In this document: piece after piece, positions 1 to 8,632 of the stretch | Layout: each line of letters starts with the position of its first letter | Numbering within the stretch: position 1 is the first letter of the stretch | From: Candidatus Eremiobacteraceae bacterium | GTDB lineage: Bacteria > Vulcanimicrobiota > Vulcanimicrobiia > Eremiobacterales > Eremiobacteraceae | Direction: 5' to 3' | Assembly: GCA_036511855.1 (NCBI GenBank) | Contig: DATCBN010000098.1 | Location: forward strand, 1 to 64,000 | Length of the DNA stretch: 64,000 nucleotides | Notes under the pieces: generated by a model | Databases searched by the model: none | What the model was told of the DNA's origin: nothing | Seen by the model: only the letters and a program-made list of their open reading frames with translations | Translations under genes and position numbers: made by a program

Positions 1-365
1 TCGACGCGATGAAGGGCGAGATGCTCGAAGTGCTGCGACGCTATTTGGAGATCGACGAGCGCGGCATGGATGTTCATTTTGAAAATGCCGAGCGCCAGTT
101 CGCGTTGCTGGCGACCATTCCGGTGCGCGAAGTACGGACGCACGACGCGATCGCCCTCGCGCGGCTGCCCGCGGCGCAACCGGCCGGCGTGCTCGAAAAC
201 GGGCGGGCGAATTCCGATCCGGTGGATCCCTCGGGCTCGTCCGAACCGATTCGTCCGCCCCAGCGCCGCCGCCGCCGGAGACGCCCGCGAGCCGCAAGTC
301 CGGCCGCGCCGCAGCCCGAGTTGCCTTCCGACCAGATTGAGGGGTCGCCGCCGCCGCCCGGATAA
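1..365 (+). CDS. minE: Cell division topological specificity factor MinE (5' partial)
   Basis: The reading frame is open from the left edge, so the start lies outside the window; an internal ATG at 9 is probably not the true start. The first 45 residues resemble the C-terminal topological domain of MinE (LEVLRRYLEIDERGMDVHF, then a hydrophobic strand ending in TIPV). MinE stimulates the MinD ATPase and keeps the Z ring at mid-cell. After the domain comes a 70-residue extension rich in Pro, Arg and Ser, including a run of nine Arg, which is not part of canonical MinE and is probably disordered. It lies 9 bp upstream of rodA, which fits a cell-shape/division cluster; minC and minD would be expected to the left. 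Assignment rests on a short domain and on context. Confidence 0.7.
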   Translation, partial: DAMKGEMLEVLRRYLEIDERGMDVHFENAERQFALLATIPVREVRTHDAIALARLPAAQPAGVLENGRANSDPVDPSGSSEPIRPPQRRRRRRRPRAASPAAPQPELPSDQIEGSPPPPG

Positions 366-374
366 GAGTCGGAC

Positions 375-1490
375 ATGCTCGAGCGTCCATGGTACCAGTC
401 GCTCAACTACGTGATGGCTGCCGTGGCGATCGCGCTTGCGGCTATGGGCCTGATGGTGATCAAAAGCGCGACGCTGCACGCCAGCGACGCGCGCACCGAT
501 TTCGATCACCAAGTGGCTTACCTCATTGTCGGCGTGATCGCGATGGCGGCGATGACGTTCACCGACTATCATCTGTGGCAACGCTTCGCGTGGCCGGTCT
601 ACGCAGCGAATCTCCTGATGTTGGCAGCCGTTCTCGCGGCCGGCCACTCCGCGCTCGGCGCACAGCGGTGGATCAGTATTGGTCCGGTCATCTTCCAGCC
701 GTCCGAACCGGCGAAGCTGTTCACAACGTTGTCGGTCGCCGCGGCGCTCGGCAATCCTAAGCGTTCGTACGACCGGTTTCAAGACTACCTCATCCCGATC
801 GTCGCGCTGGCGGTTCCCGTGCTGCTCGTGCTTGCCCAGCCCGATCTCGGCACGGCGCTCGTCCTCGTCGCGATCTTCACCGCGATGCTGTTCTTCGCGC
901 TGCCGAAGGCGCGCTATTTCGCGGTCTATGCCGGCGTGCTTGCGGGTTTGGGTACGCTCGCCGTGACCACGCCATATCTTTTGCACGGCTACCAGCGCGC
1001 GAGGCTGCTCGTCTTTCTCAATCCGCAAAACGACCCTCAAGGCGCGGGCTGGTCGCTCATCCAGTCGAAGATCGCGATCGGGTCCGGCATGATGTTCGGC
1101 AAAGGTCTATTCAACGGCACGCAGACGCAACTTGGTTTCGTACCCGAACACGCCACGGATTTCATCTTCACGGTGATCGGCGAGGAGTGGGGCTTCATCG
1201 GAGCTCTTGCGCTGCTCGTTCTGTACGCCGTCTTGCTGGCGATGGGATTGCTTTCGCTCGCGTCCGCGCGCGACCGCTACGGCGTGCTCGTCGCCGCGGG
1301 TATTACCGCGATGTTCACGTTTCACATCTTGATCAACATCGGCATGACGGTCGGGATCATGCCGATCACAGGCATTCCGCTTCCATTTATCTCGTATGGC
1401 GGATCGAGCTTGATCACGTGTCTGATGGCCGTCGGCGTGCTGCTCAACATCCATCTACAACGCGATAAGATCTCGTTCGACGACGCATGA
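375..1490 (+). CDS. rodA: Peptidoglycan glycosyltransferase RodA (SEDS family)
   Basis: A 371-residue polytopic membrane protein with about ten hydrophobic segments. SEDS hallmarks are present: GAQRWISIGPVIFQPSEPAKL-like segment near residue 100, AQPDLGTALV near 155, the extracellular loop segment with NPQNDPQGAGW, FVPEHATDFIF, GEEWGF, and the C-terminal GIPLPFISYGGSS. RodA polymerises lipid II into glycan strands in the elongasome with a class B PBP. It follows minE directly and overlaps yciH by 4 bp (ATGA), so the genes are probably co-transcribed. FtsW is the alternative, but the RodA-like GAQRWI and adjacency to min genes favour RodA. Confidence 0.93.
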   Translation: MLERPWYQSLNYVMAAVAIALAAMGLMVIKSATLHASDARTDFDHQVAYLIVGVIAMAAMTFTDYHLWQRFAWPVYAANLLMLAAVLAAGHSALGAQRWISIGPVIFQPSEPAKLFTTLSVAAALGNPKRSYDRFQDYLIPIVALAVPVLLVLAQPDLGTALVLVAIFTAMLFFALPKARYFAVYAGVLAGLGTLAVTTPYLLHGYQRARLLVFLNPQNDPQGAGWSLIQSKIAIGSGMMFGKGLFNGTQTQLGFVPEHATDFIFTVIGEEWGFIGALALLVLYAVLLAMGLLSLASARDRYGVLVAAGITAMFTFHILINIGMTVGIMPITGIPLPFISYGGSSLITCLMAVGVLLNIHLQRDKISFDDA

Positions 1491-1825
1491 CCCACGCGGC
1501 CGAAGACCGCCGCCTCGTCTATTCGACCGACGGCGGCAGCGTAGTCCCGGAGAAGACGCCTTCACCCCGGAAAACGTCAACCAACTCCGGCATTCCGGAC
1601 GACGGCGTCGTGCGCGTTTTCCGCGAGAAGCGGCGCGGCAGTTCGGTGACCGTGGTGACCGGACTGAAGGAAGCGGAGCTCCAATCGGTGGGATCGGATC
1701 TGAGGCGCCGCTGCGCGACCGGCGGCACCGCGAAGAACGGCATCGTGGAACTGCAGGGCGACAAACGCGACGCGGTGATCGCGTATTTCAAGGCGCTAGG
1801 GCGCCGTGTGAAGATCGCCGGGTGA
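1487..1825 (+). CDS. yciH: YciH/SUI1 (eIF1-like) translation factor
   Basis: A 112-residue protein with the SUI1/eIF1 fold in its C-terminal two thirds: VVRVFREKRRGSSVTVVTGL, then LRRRCATGGTAKNGIVELQG, and a closing helix/strand ending KALGRRVKI. The basic loop and the CATGGTAKNG motif are typical of bacterial YciH proteins, which affect fidelity of start selection and act as stress-related initiation inhibitors in E. coli. The N-terminal 45 residues (LVYSTDGG, low complexity) match the usual YciH leader. The ATG overlaps the rodA stop (ATGA), implying translational coupling. The gene is followed at once by a palindromic repeat array. Confidence 0.88.
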   Translation: MTHAAEDRRLVYSTDGGSVVPEKTPSPRKTSTNSGIPDDGVVRVFREKRRGSSVTVVTGLKEAELQSVGSDLRRRCATGGTAKNGIVELQGDKRDAVIAYFKALGRRVKIAG

Positions 1826-1827
1826 CC

Positions 1828-1925
1828 GTACTAGGGCAAGTATCGATTGCCCTAGTTTTTTTTACGATGGGCAAGCGATGCTTGCCCTAGTACGGCTTGC
1901 CTAGTACGGCTGGCCCTAGTACGGC
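1828..1925. repeat. Palindromic repeat array R1
   Basis: Lies between the convergent genes yciH and tpx. It contains a degenerate palindrome (GGGCAAGTATCGATTGCCC), a T8 run, a perfect GGGCAAGC-GAT-GCTTGCCC hairpin and several half units of the type CTAGTACGGCTTGCC. The T run next to a strong hairpin suggests a terminator that could serve both strands. Same family as the arrays at 7836, 12651, 14972, 20362, 27417, 50505 and 62526. Confidence 0.9.
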
Positions 1926-2474
1926 TTAGGCTCCGGCGGCTGCTTTCGCGGCGGTCATCGCCGCTTCGTAGTCCGGCTCGGATGTCGCGTCGGGGACCAG
2001 CTGAACGTAGCGAACGATACCATCGCCGCCGATGATGATGATCGCACGTGTGAGCAAGCCTTTTTCTTTGGCGCGCACGCCAAAAGCATAGCCGAAAGAA
2101 TGATCGCGGTAGTCGGACAGCATGCCGATATTCTGCACGGTCTCCGCGACGCACCATCGCTTTTGCGCGAACGGCAGATCCATGCTGACCGCATACGTCT
2201 TGAGCTTGTCCGCGGGAATCTCGTCAACGCGCTTGCTGAACTTCCCGGTCTCGAGGGAGCAAAGGCCGGTGTCCAGCGACGGTACGACAAGGAACATCAC
2301 TGCACGCTTACCTCCGTCGAGCGCATCGTTCAGCGTGACTTCCGAGAGATCGCCGCCCGAGAGCTGGAAATCCGGCGCCTTATCGCCTGCCGCCACTGCC
2401 CGGCCTTGAAGTGTGATGGGGTTGCCCTTCCAGGTGACGACGCCGGTGCGCTCAGGCGCTAGATCGATTGGCAT
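1926..2474 (-). CDS. tpx: Thiol peroxidase Tpx (atypical 2-Cys peroxiredoxin)
   Basis: A 182-residue peroxiredoxin reducing H2O2 and alkyl hydroperoxides with thioredoxin. The peroxidatic cysteine is in PSLDTGLCSLETGKF and the resolving cysteine in QKRWCVAE, the spacing used by Tpx rather than AhpC/Prx5. The N-terminal hairpin (TWKGNPITLQG, then GDKAPDF) is also Tpx-like. On the minus strand the ATG is preceded by AAAGGAA about nine bases upstream. It is monocistronic, converges with yciH, and its upstream side opens into a 534-bp non-coding stretch shared with rne. A cytoplasmic location is inferred from the lack of a signal peptide. Confidence 0.94.
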   Translation of the reverse strand: MPIDLAPERTGVVTWKGNPITLQGRAVAAGDKAPDFQLSGGDLSEVTLNDALDGGKRAVMFLVVPSLDTGLCSLETGKFSKRVDEIPADKLKTYAVSMDLPFAQKRWCVAETVQNIGMLSDYRDHSFGYAFGVRAKEKGLLTRAIIIIGGDGIVRYVQLVPDATSEPDYEAAMTAAKAAAGA

Positions 2475-2941
2475 GGGTTGTTCCTTTCACGACTGCTTTG
2501 AATGGCGCGCGTTTCGAGCCGTCCTACGCTCGTACCGCTCTCAACGCGTCGAAAAGGCCAATCCGTCCCTCCTGGAGAACCATCAGGGCGAACCGGACTA
2601 CGAGCCGGAGGCCCGTACCACGAACCGCTCGCGCGTTGCATTCACGGCGAAGACGTCGTCCAACAGTTTTCGAGCACGACGCCGCCACCGAGAAGAGTTT
2701 CTTCCCAAGATTTCACAGGTTCCGCAACGCCCCGTCTCGCGCCGTACGCTCCCGCTCCGAAGCCCGCAATAGGGCATGCCGGTTCCACGCGACGCCTTAG
2801 CTTGCGCCTGCCATACGGGCGAGCAGAGGCGAGGCTTATGCGTGCATACCGTCGCTAGAGGGCACGACGCCGATCCTACAACCGACACGATCGCCACGAT
2901 CACCTGAGAACCAGACCGATCACGCAATCGCCTTCCGCTTT
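2475..2941. other. Long intergenic region between tpx and rne; no supported gene
   Basis: This stretch holds the divergent promoters of tpx and rne. Open frames of 100-120 codons exist in several phases on both strands, but they are Arg/Ser/Pro-rich, mutually overlapping and match no family I recognise, so I regard them as chance frames of GC-rich DNA. I checked by eye for tmRNA, RNase P and SRP RNA core motifs and saw none. A long structured 5' leader of rne is possible. Confidence 0.5.
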
Positions 2942-2988
2942 CGCCGTTACACCGGCTCCTCTGAGCCGGGGTCGCGGCGTCTTTATTT
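2942..2988 (+). terminator. Two-tier hairpin followed by a U-rich tract in the rne leader
   Basis: CCGGCTC-CTCT-GAGCCGG (2952-2969) is a perfect 7-bp stem with a four-base loop, enclosed by an outer CGCCG/CGGCG pairing (2942-2946 with 2975-2979). TCTTTATTT follows directly. It ends about 20 bp before the rne start. It could be an intrinsic terminator for an upstream transcript, an attenuator, or a leader structure used by RNase E to control its own mRNA, as the rne leader is in E. coli. Confidence 0.55.
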
Positions 2989-3008
2989 CAGGTAAAAGGT
3001 AGAATGAT

Positions 3009-6000
3009 TTGAAAACCGAGTTGCTCATCTCGTGCGACGATTGGGAGAACCGCGTCGCCGTCCTCGAAGAGGGATCGTTGGCCGAGATCTACTTCGAACG
3101 TGAAGAGAAAGTCATCGGCTCCATCTATAAAGGCCGCGTCGAGAACGTCCTGCCCGGAATGGGCGCAAGTTTCGTCAACATCGGGCTCGGCCGCAACGCG
3201 TTTCTGTACGTCGACGACGTCATGCGCGATCCCATCAATATCGGCGAGACGGAGATCACCGACCGCCGCAAGGGACACACCGTCAACGAACTGCTCCATC
3301 CCGCAGACGAGATTCTCGTCCAGATCGTCAAGGAGCCGCGCGGCCTAAAAGGAGCGCGCGTCTCCACCAACATCTCACTGCCAGGGCGCTACCTCGTGCT
3401 GATGCCGACCGGCCGCTATTCAGGCGTCTCGTCGAAGATCGAGGACGAGCGCGAGCGCGATCGCCTCAAACAGATCATGCGCGATGTCCGGCCCGACGGC
3501 ATGGCCACGATCGTGCGCACCGCCGCGCGCGGCGTGAGCAAAGCGGAGCTGATCGCCGATCTCGGCGTACAATTGCGCCTCTGGCACGGCATCCTCGAAT
3601 CGTTCAAACGCGAGACTGCGCCGGCGCTGCTGCACAAGGATCTAAACCTCGTCTTCAAGGCGGTCCGCGACTTCATGACGAGCGACGTCGAGCAAGTCGT
3701 CATCGATTCGAAGGAACAATTCGACGAGATCCGCCAGACGCTCTCGCTGCTCGGACCGCAATATTTGAGCCGGCTGAAACTATTCGAAGGGCCGGGCAAC
3801 CTTTTCGAGTCGCGCGGCATCGATGACGAGCTGCAGAAACTGCTCAAACCGAAGATCATGCTGCCGTCGGGCGGCCATCTCGTGCTCGAACATACCGAAG
3901 CACTCACGGTGGTCGACGTCAATACCGGAAAGTTCACCGGTGGACGCAATCTCGAAGATACGCTGGTCCGCACGAACATCGAAGCCGCTGCGGAAATCGC
4001 GCGGCAGGTGCGGTTGCGCGACATCGGCGGCATCATCGTCGTCGACTTCATCGACATGGCGCAGGAGCGCAGCCGCCAGCAAGTCATCGACACGCTCTCC
4101 GACGCGCTGCGGCGAGATCGCACGCGCAGCACAATCCAATCGTTCTCCAACCTCGGGTTATTGGAATTCACACGCAAGCGCGTGGGCAAGGATCTCGGCG
4201 GTCAACTGCGATCGGATTGTCCGTATTGCACGGGTCTCGGCACGGTGATGTCGAGCGAATCGCTCGCCATCAAATTGCTGCGCGACATCCGGCAGCGCGC
4301 GCGCAACGGAGAACGCGACAGAAAACTCGACGTCGTCATCGACCCGTCGGTCGGCACGCAGTTGATGGGCTGGTACCGCGAAGAATTCGAAAAACTCGGA
4401 AAAGCCAGCACCTTCGACTTGCAGATGTTCGTCGAGCCCCAGCGCCATCGCGAAAATGTCTTGCTTGAAAACGGTCACCGTACCCGCAAACCGCTCACGG
4501 TCGGCCGCGAAGTCGAGACCGAGTTGCTGTCCGTCCGCATGCCCGACCCGTCGTCCGGCGTTGCCGCGGTGGACGGGAATCTGATCGAAGTCAAGGACGC
4601 CGCGAACGGCGTCGGACAGACCGTCAAGATCAAGATCACCGCGATGGCCGGCAACCTCGCCAGCGGCGAACTGGCCGAACCCCTCCAGACTGCGCAGCGC
4701 CGCCGTCGCCGGGGTCGCGGCCACGGAAAAAGCGCCGTGGAGACCGAGGCGCCGATCGCGCCGCCGGTGCCCGCGCAGCGCGATCGCGACGTCCACGAAG
4801 AACCGGCAGCACGCGCCCCGCGCCGTGCCGTGCCGTTCGGCATGGACACCGACGAGGAAGAAGATTACACGCTTCGCGGCGGCCGACAGGCCGGCGGAGC
4901 AGTCGGCAGCGGCCGCGACGAGCGCCCCGCCGCAACGGGCACGCGAGACGACCGGCCGGCCGCAGGCCGCGGCGACGGACGGAAGCGCCCGGACGGACGG
5001 CGCGACGAACCGAAACGCGAAGATGGTCGCGGTGGTCGAGGCGGTCGAGGCGGCAGTCGCGACCGGGATCGCGATGCCGACAGGCCGCAACCGCTGATCG
5101 TCGGCGGTGAAGGCGACATCGACTACGAGGATAGCGATGATGACGCGGTGGTCGTGGTGCCGGCTGCCCGCAGCCAGCGTCCGGTCACTGCTTCAGTCGC
5201 GAGCGATCGCGGCTCGGCGCCCGCGCGCGGGCGAGAGCGTGAACGAGATCACGACCGTGAGCCGGTGCGCGATCGTGCGCCGGCACGAGATCGCGACTCT
5301 GTCCGAGATCGTGAACCACTGCGCGGCCGGGAATCGTCGAGGAGCCGCGAGCCGGTCCGCGACCGCGAGCCGATTCGAGATCGCGAGCCGATCCGAGATC
5401 GCGAGCCGATCCGTAGCCGTGAACCCGTCCGTGAGCGCGAGCCTGTTCGCGGCCGTGAACCCGTCCGTGAGCGCGAGCCTGTTCGCGGCCGCGAACCATT
5501 GCGCGACCGCGAGCCTGTTCGCGGCCGAGAACCATTGAGCGACCGCGAGCCTGTTCGCAGCCGAGAATCATCGAGCGACCGCGAGCCTGTTCGCGGCCGA
5601 GAACCATTGCGTGACCGCGAATCCGTACGTGACCGCGAACCGATTCGTGACCGCGATCCGGTCCGTGACCGCGAACCCGCACGAGGGCGCGAACCGGTAC
5701 GTGACCGCGAACCCGTGCGGGGACGCGAGCCGTTGCGCGACCGCGAACCTCTCAGAGGTCGCGAACCGCTTGACGCGCGAGATGTCGATCCCGACGTGGA
5801 CGCCGATGACCGTACCGACGGCGACGCACCGCGTCGGCGGCGGCGCCGCGGCGGTCGCGGACGTTCTCTCGGCGCAGCGCCGTTGGGCGTCGATCGCGAC
5901 GCGCTCGACGTGGCCGATGCGGACGTCGAGATCGTCGACGCACCGCGGGCGCGAACGATCCAAACCGATCCCGACCGATTCCGCAGCGAGTCTCGACCTG

Positions 6001-7292
6001 TGCGCGGACGTGGCGAGCGACTCGATGTCGATCGTGTGGAACGCCCAGCCCGCAGCGATCGCGCGGACCGGCCGGAAAAAATCGGCACACATATCGATGG
6101 CGTCGATGCTGACGACCGCGACGAGCGCCCCGAAACCCGACGACGTCATAAGTTCACCGGTCCGATCCAGCAGCTCTACGGCGCGCCCGTCACGATAGAC
6201 CCTGACGATGACGAACCGCCGCGCGCGGAGCGGACGCGACCCGCCGAACGAGAGCGGCCGGTCGATCGCGGCCGTGCCGATCGGCCGGAGCGCGTGCGCC
6301 GCGAGCCGCCCGCACGAACTGGGCCGATAGATCGGACCGAACCGCCGTCGCGCGTTGAAGCGCGAGAGCGGATTCCAATCCGGGACTTTGTCGACGTCGA
6401 CGACGTCCCCGGACCGCTCGTTCGTGAGCCGCGCGGGCCGATCGGCGGACGCGGACGAGGCTCAAGACCCGGTGCGGCGTCGTTCGATCGACCTGTTCGA
6501 GAACCGGACGTTCTGCCTGGCGACTACGCCGATCTCGACGAGCCTGTGGACGATCTCGATATCGTCATCGCGCCGGACGCGCCGGCCATCGTCGACGTCG
6601 AGTTCAAACCGGACCTATTGCCTCGACGCAGACCGGCACATGACGACGCGCGTCACCGTCCCCACGACGAAGGCCGCGACGGAGCACCAATCGGCGAGCA
6701 AGTCGAGCGCCCCGAGCGCCCGCATCGCGCGGAGCGACCGGAGCGCGCCGAAACCGGCGAACCGTCACGCGGCAGAGGCCGAGATCGAGGACCGCGCGAG
6801 GTGAAGCCGCCGCGCGTCGGGCCATCGGTGAAGCAGCTCTATCCGCCAGCGGATATGGAAGACACGCCAAGACCGCCAGGCTCTCCCAAGGCGCCGCCCT
6901 TTGATTCGCGCCGCACGCCTCGCGGACCGATGATGCGCAAGCCCGGCGAGCCGCCGCCGCCGAAAGGAAAGGTCCGGCAGTTATATCCCGCGCCCGAAGG
7001 AGCAGATCTGGCGGCGCCGCCGCTGGACGACGTTCCCGTCAATGGCAGGCATGAAGGCGAAGACGTCGTTTTCGCACCGCCGGCACTCGAATTAGGGATC
7101 GAGGAGAGCGCGGCCGAGCGCGTCGACGCTGCCGCGGGTTCGATATTCGTGAGCGATGCCGACGAACTTGAAGATCGGCGACGGCGCGCGCGCGAACGCG
7201 CCGAAGAGCGCCGCCGGATCGAACCCACCGATGAGCCGGACGCGCCGGCTCCCAAGACGCCGTGGGATATCTCCGGGGAGGACAACTTCTAA
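3009..7292 (+). CDS. rne: Ribonuclease E/G with very long disordered C-terminal region
   Basis: 1427 residues, longer than E. coli RNase E (1061). The N-terminal half is the catalytic core: S1 domain about residues 35-120, DNase I-like subdomain with DVNTG (Asp303) and VVDFIDM (Asp346) for Mg2+, and the zinc link CPYC (Cys404, Cys407); these positions coincide with E. coli numbering. Residues from about 560 on are low complexity: Arg/Gly/Asp-rich blocks, then about residues 735-920 a tandem array of REP(V/L/I)R(D/G/S)R units, then acidic/basic segments carrying three copies of a (Q/K/R)QLY(G/P) motif. Such tails scaffold degradosome partners and bind RNA. The TTG start is preceded by AAGG about nine bases upstream. 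It cleaves single-stranded AU-rich RNA in mRNA decay and rRNA maturation. Confidence 0.95.
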   Translation: MKTELLISCDDWENRVAVLEEGSLAEIYFEREEKVIGSIYKGRVENVLPGMGASFVNIGLGRNAFLYVDDVMRDPINIGETEITDRRKGHTVNELLHPADEILVQIVKEPRGLKGARVSTNISLPGRYLVLMPTGRYSGVSSKIEDERERDRLKQIMRDVRPDGMATIVRTAARGVSKAELIADLGVQLRLWHGILESFKRETAPALLHKDLNLVFKAVRDFMTSDVEQVVIDSKEQFDEIRQTLSLLGPQYLSRLKLFEGPGNLFESRGIDDELQKLLKPKIMLPSGGHLVLEHTEALTVVDVNTGKFTGGRNLEDTLVRTNIEAAAEIARQVRLRDIGGIIVVDFIDMAQERSRQQVIDTLSDALRRDRTRSTIQSFSNLGLLEFTRKRVGKDLGGQLRSDCPYCTGLGTVMSSESLAIKLLRDIRQRARNGERDRKLDVVIDPSVGTQLMGWYREEFEKLGKASTFDLQMFVEPQRHRENVLLENGHRTRKPLTVGREVETELLSVRMPDPSSGVAAVDGNLIEVKDAANGVGQTVKIKITAMAGNLASGELAEPLQTAQRRRRRGRGHGKSAVETEAPIAPPVPAQRDRDVHEEPAARAPRRAVPFGMDTDEEEDYTLRGGRQAGGAVGSGRDERPAATGTRDDRPAAGRGDGRKRPDGRRDEPKREDGRGGRGGRGGSRDRDRDADRPQPLIVGGEGDIDYEDSDDDAVVVVPAARSQRPVTASVASDRGSAPARGRERERDHDREPVRDRAPARDRDSVRDREPLRGRESSRSREPVRDREPIRDREPIRDREPIRSREPVREREPVRGREPVREREPVRGREPLRDREPVRGREPLSDREPVRSRESSSDREPVRGREPLRDRESVRDREPIRDRDPVRDREPARGREPVRDREPVRGREPLRDREPLRGREPLDARDVDPDVDADDRTDGDAPRRRRRRGGRGRSLGAAPLGVDRDALDVADADVEIVDAPRARTIQTDPDRFRSESRPVRGRGERLDVDRVERPARSDRADRPEKIGTHIDGVDADDRDERPETRRRHKFTGPIQQLYGAPVTIDPDDDEPPRAERTRPAERERPVDRGRADRPERVRREPPARTGPIDRTEPPSRVEARERIPIRDFVDVDDVPGPLVREPRGPIGGRGRGSRPGAASFDRPVREPDVLPGDYADLDEPVDDLDIVIAPDAPAIVDVEFKPDLLPRRRPAHDDARHRPHDEGRDGAPIGEQVERPERPHRAERPERAETGEPSRGRGRDRGPREVKPPRVGPSVKQLYPPADMEDTPRPPGSPKAPPFDSRRTPRGPMMRKPGEPPPPKGKVRQLYPAPEGADLAAPPLDDVPVNGRHEGEDVVFAPPALELGIEESAAERVDAAAGSIFVSDADELEDRRRRARERAEERRRIEPTDEPDAPAPKTPWDISGEDNF
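5215..5770 (+). repeat. In-frame tandem repeat region in rne (RE-P-x-R units)
   Basis: Roughly 30 degenerate units of about 18 bp (cgcgagccggttcgcggc-like) encode alternating DREPVR and GREPLR hexapeptides without breaking frame. The second positions (V/L/I) and the D/G/S switch vary while charge alternation is kept. This is a coding minisatellite prone to slippage and assembly error; unit number may differ between strains. Confidence 0.9.
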
Positions 7293-7299
7293 CACCGCG

Positions 7300-7830
7300 A
7301 TGGCCCACATCCTCACGTACAACGGGAAGACGCCGAAGATCGGACGCGGCGTCTTCCTCGCTCCTAACGCCACGCTTATCGGCGACGTCGACATCGGCGA
7401 CGGGGCAAGCGTGTGGTTCGGCGCGGTGCTCCGCGCTGACGAAGCTGGGATCCGCATCGGCGCTCGCACGTCCGTGCAAGATAACGCCGTGATTCACGTC
7501 TACAAAGACCACGACACGGTTGTGGAAGAAGACGTGACCATCGGGCACGGCGCGATACTAGAAGCGTGCCACATCGGCCGCGGCGCATTGATCGGCATGA
7601 ATGCGGTGGTCCTCAATCGAGCTACGGTCGGAGAGCGTGCGTTGATCGCGGCCGGGACGGTGGTGCTCGAAGATCAGGAGATACCGGACGATGTGCTGGC
7701 TGCCGGAGCGCCTGCCAAGGTCAAGAAAAAACTTGAAGGCAGCTCACGCACGTGGTCGCAGGTTTCGACGGCGGCATACGTTCGGCTCACGGCCGAATAT
7801 CTGGCGCAAGACCTGGACAAGCGATTATAA
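7300..7830 (+). CDS. Gamma carbonic anhydrase family protein (left-handed beta-helix)
   Basis: 176 residues from the ATG 7 bp after the rne stop; a longer upstream frame overlaps rne and is not needed. Hexapeptide repeats run through the protein (GVFLAPNATLIGDVDIGDGASVWFGAV). The three metal-binding histidines expected in gamma carbonic anhydrases are seen in DNAVIH and in TIGHGAILEACHIG. The C-terminal helix (residues ~145-176) closes the trimer. Family members are CO2 hydratases or related YrdA/PaaY-type proteins; activity cannot be told from sequence. Probably co-transcribed with rne; a palindromic repeat array follows. Confidence 0.9.
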   Translation: MAHILTYNGKTPKIGRGVFLAPNATLIGDVDIGDGASVWFGAVLRADEAGIRIGARTSVQDNAVIHVYKDHDTVVEEDVTIGHGAILEACHIGRGALIGMNAVVLNRATVGERALIAAGTVVLEDQEIPDDVLAAGAPAKVKKKLEGSSRTWSQVSTAAYVRLTAEYLAQDLDKRL

Positions 7831-7835
7831 CAATA

Positions 7836-7942
7836 TGTAGGATGGCCATTGTACTAGGGCCATTGTACTAGGGCAAGCATCGCTTGCCCAAAAAATGGGT
7901 GAGCGATGCTCACCCTAGTACAGGAAATTCACCCTCCTACAG
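7836..7942. repeat. Palindromic repeat array R2 with terminal inverted repeats
   Basis: Composite element between convergent genes: GTACTAGGGC half units, GGGCAAGC-ATC-GCTTGCCC, an A6 linker, then GGGTGAGC-GAT-GCTCACCC and CTAGTAC. The outer ends TGTAGGATGG (7836) and CCCTCCTACA (7932-7941) are near-perfect inverted repeats. The right end overlaps the 3' end of the next minus-strand gene and supplies its stop codon. Confidence 0.9.
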
Positions 7943-8632
7943 GCGCGCGGCGGCGACGAGCACGTAGAGCGCGGACGTCGCAATGGCCGCGGGCACGCCG
8001 CCGGCGCCGTAGGCGAAAACGATCGCGGCAAAGCCGACCGACCGCGTCCGCTGCGTGACGATGGTTGCCGCGATCGCCGCGACGAAGACGGCAGCATCGG
8101 AATATAGATTGCCGTTGAAGAACGACATCGTGAACACGAGTGCGCCCGCGAAAATGCCGGGCGCCGATCGTCCCAACATCGTCGTCACTGCGCCGGCCGC
8201 CCCGCCCCACGCCAGCATCGCGCCCGCGAAGACGAGGCAGCCCACAAGTGTGGCGTCGACGGTCGACGTCGCGAATAATCCGTGCTCGCGATTTCCGGCG
8301 CCGCCGATCGCAAGCGCAACGCACGCCAGCACGCCGAACAACACGCCGCCGCGGGCGCGCGGCGAAAGCGACAAGCACAAATCGTCGGTAAAGCGCGCGT
8401 CCTTGCGTCGCATCACGCCGACGAGCGAACCGGCAGCCGCGAGCGCCCACAACAAGTACGTCCGCGCCGGATCTACAAGTCCGACGATGCCTTGATGAGC
8501 CGCGACGAACGCGATCGCCATGAAGAACACGGCCTGCGCGCCGCGCTGCGACATCGGACCAGGCGGTGCGGCGGCCGCGCGGGCCGTGCGGCCGGGCTCA
8601 GAGGAAGCGGCCCTACGTTTTTTCTTGGGCAT
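7937..8632 (-). CDS. Polytopic membrane protein of unknown function
   Basis: 231 residues from the ATG at 8632 (MPKKKRRA, a basic cytoplasmic N-terminus). About six or seven hydrophobic helices follow, beginning with GAQAVFFMAIAFVAAH and ending with AIATSALYVLVAAARL; loops are short and rich in Arg on the presumed cytoplasmic side. I do not recognise the family. It overlaps the MobA-like gene by 20 bp and is the last gene of the minus-strand ispE operon. The last codons (CTG TAG) lie inside the terminal inverted repeat of the adjacent palindromic array, so the C-terminus may have been defined by insertion of that element. Confidence 0.75.
   Translation of the reverse strand: MPKKKRRAASSEPGRTARAAAAPPGPMSQRGAQAVFFMAIAFVAAHQGIVGLVDPARTYLLWALAAAGSLVGVMRRKDARFTDDLCLSLSPRARGGVLFGVLACVALAIGGAGNREHGLFATSTVDATLVGCLVFAGAMLAWGGAAGAVTTMLGRSAPGIFAGALVFTMSFFNGNLYSDAAVFVAAIAATIVTQRTRSVGFAAIVFAYGAGGVPAAIATSALYVLVAAARL

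Noticed and set aside
2413-2927. Several 100-120 codon frames between tpx and rne
   Set aside because: Overlapping frames on both strands with low-complexity composition and no recognisable motif.
2475-3008. tmRNA, RNase P RNA or SRP RNA in the long gap
   Set aside because: None of their core conserved sequences was seen on either strand by eye; a covariance search would be decisive.
4158-5090. 310-codon minus-strand open frame opposite rne
   Set aside because: It is antisense to the RNase E core and linker and has no family motif; long antisense frames are expected at this GC content.
5215-5770. Regular repeat array that might be taken for CRISPR
   Set aside because: The units are adjacent without spacers, keep the rne reading frame and encode REP-type peptides.
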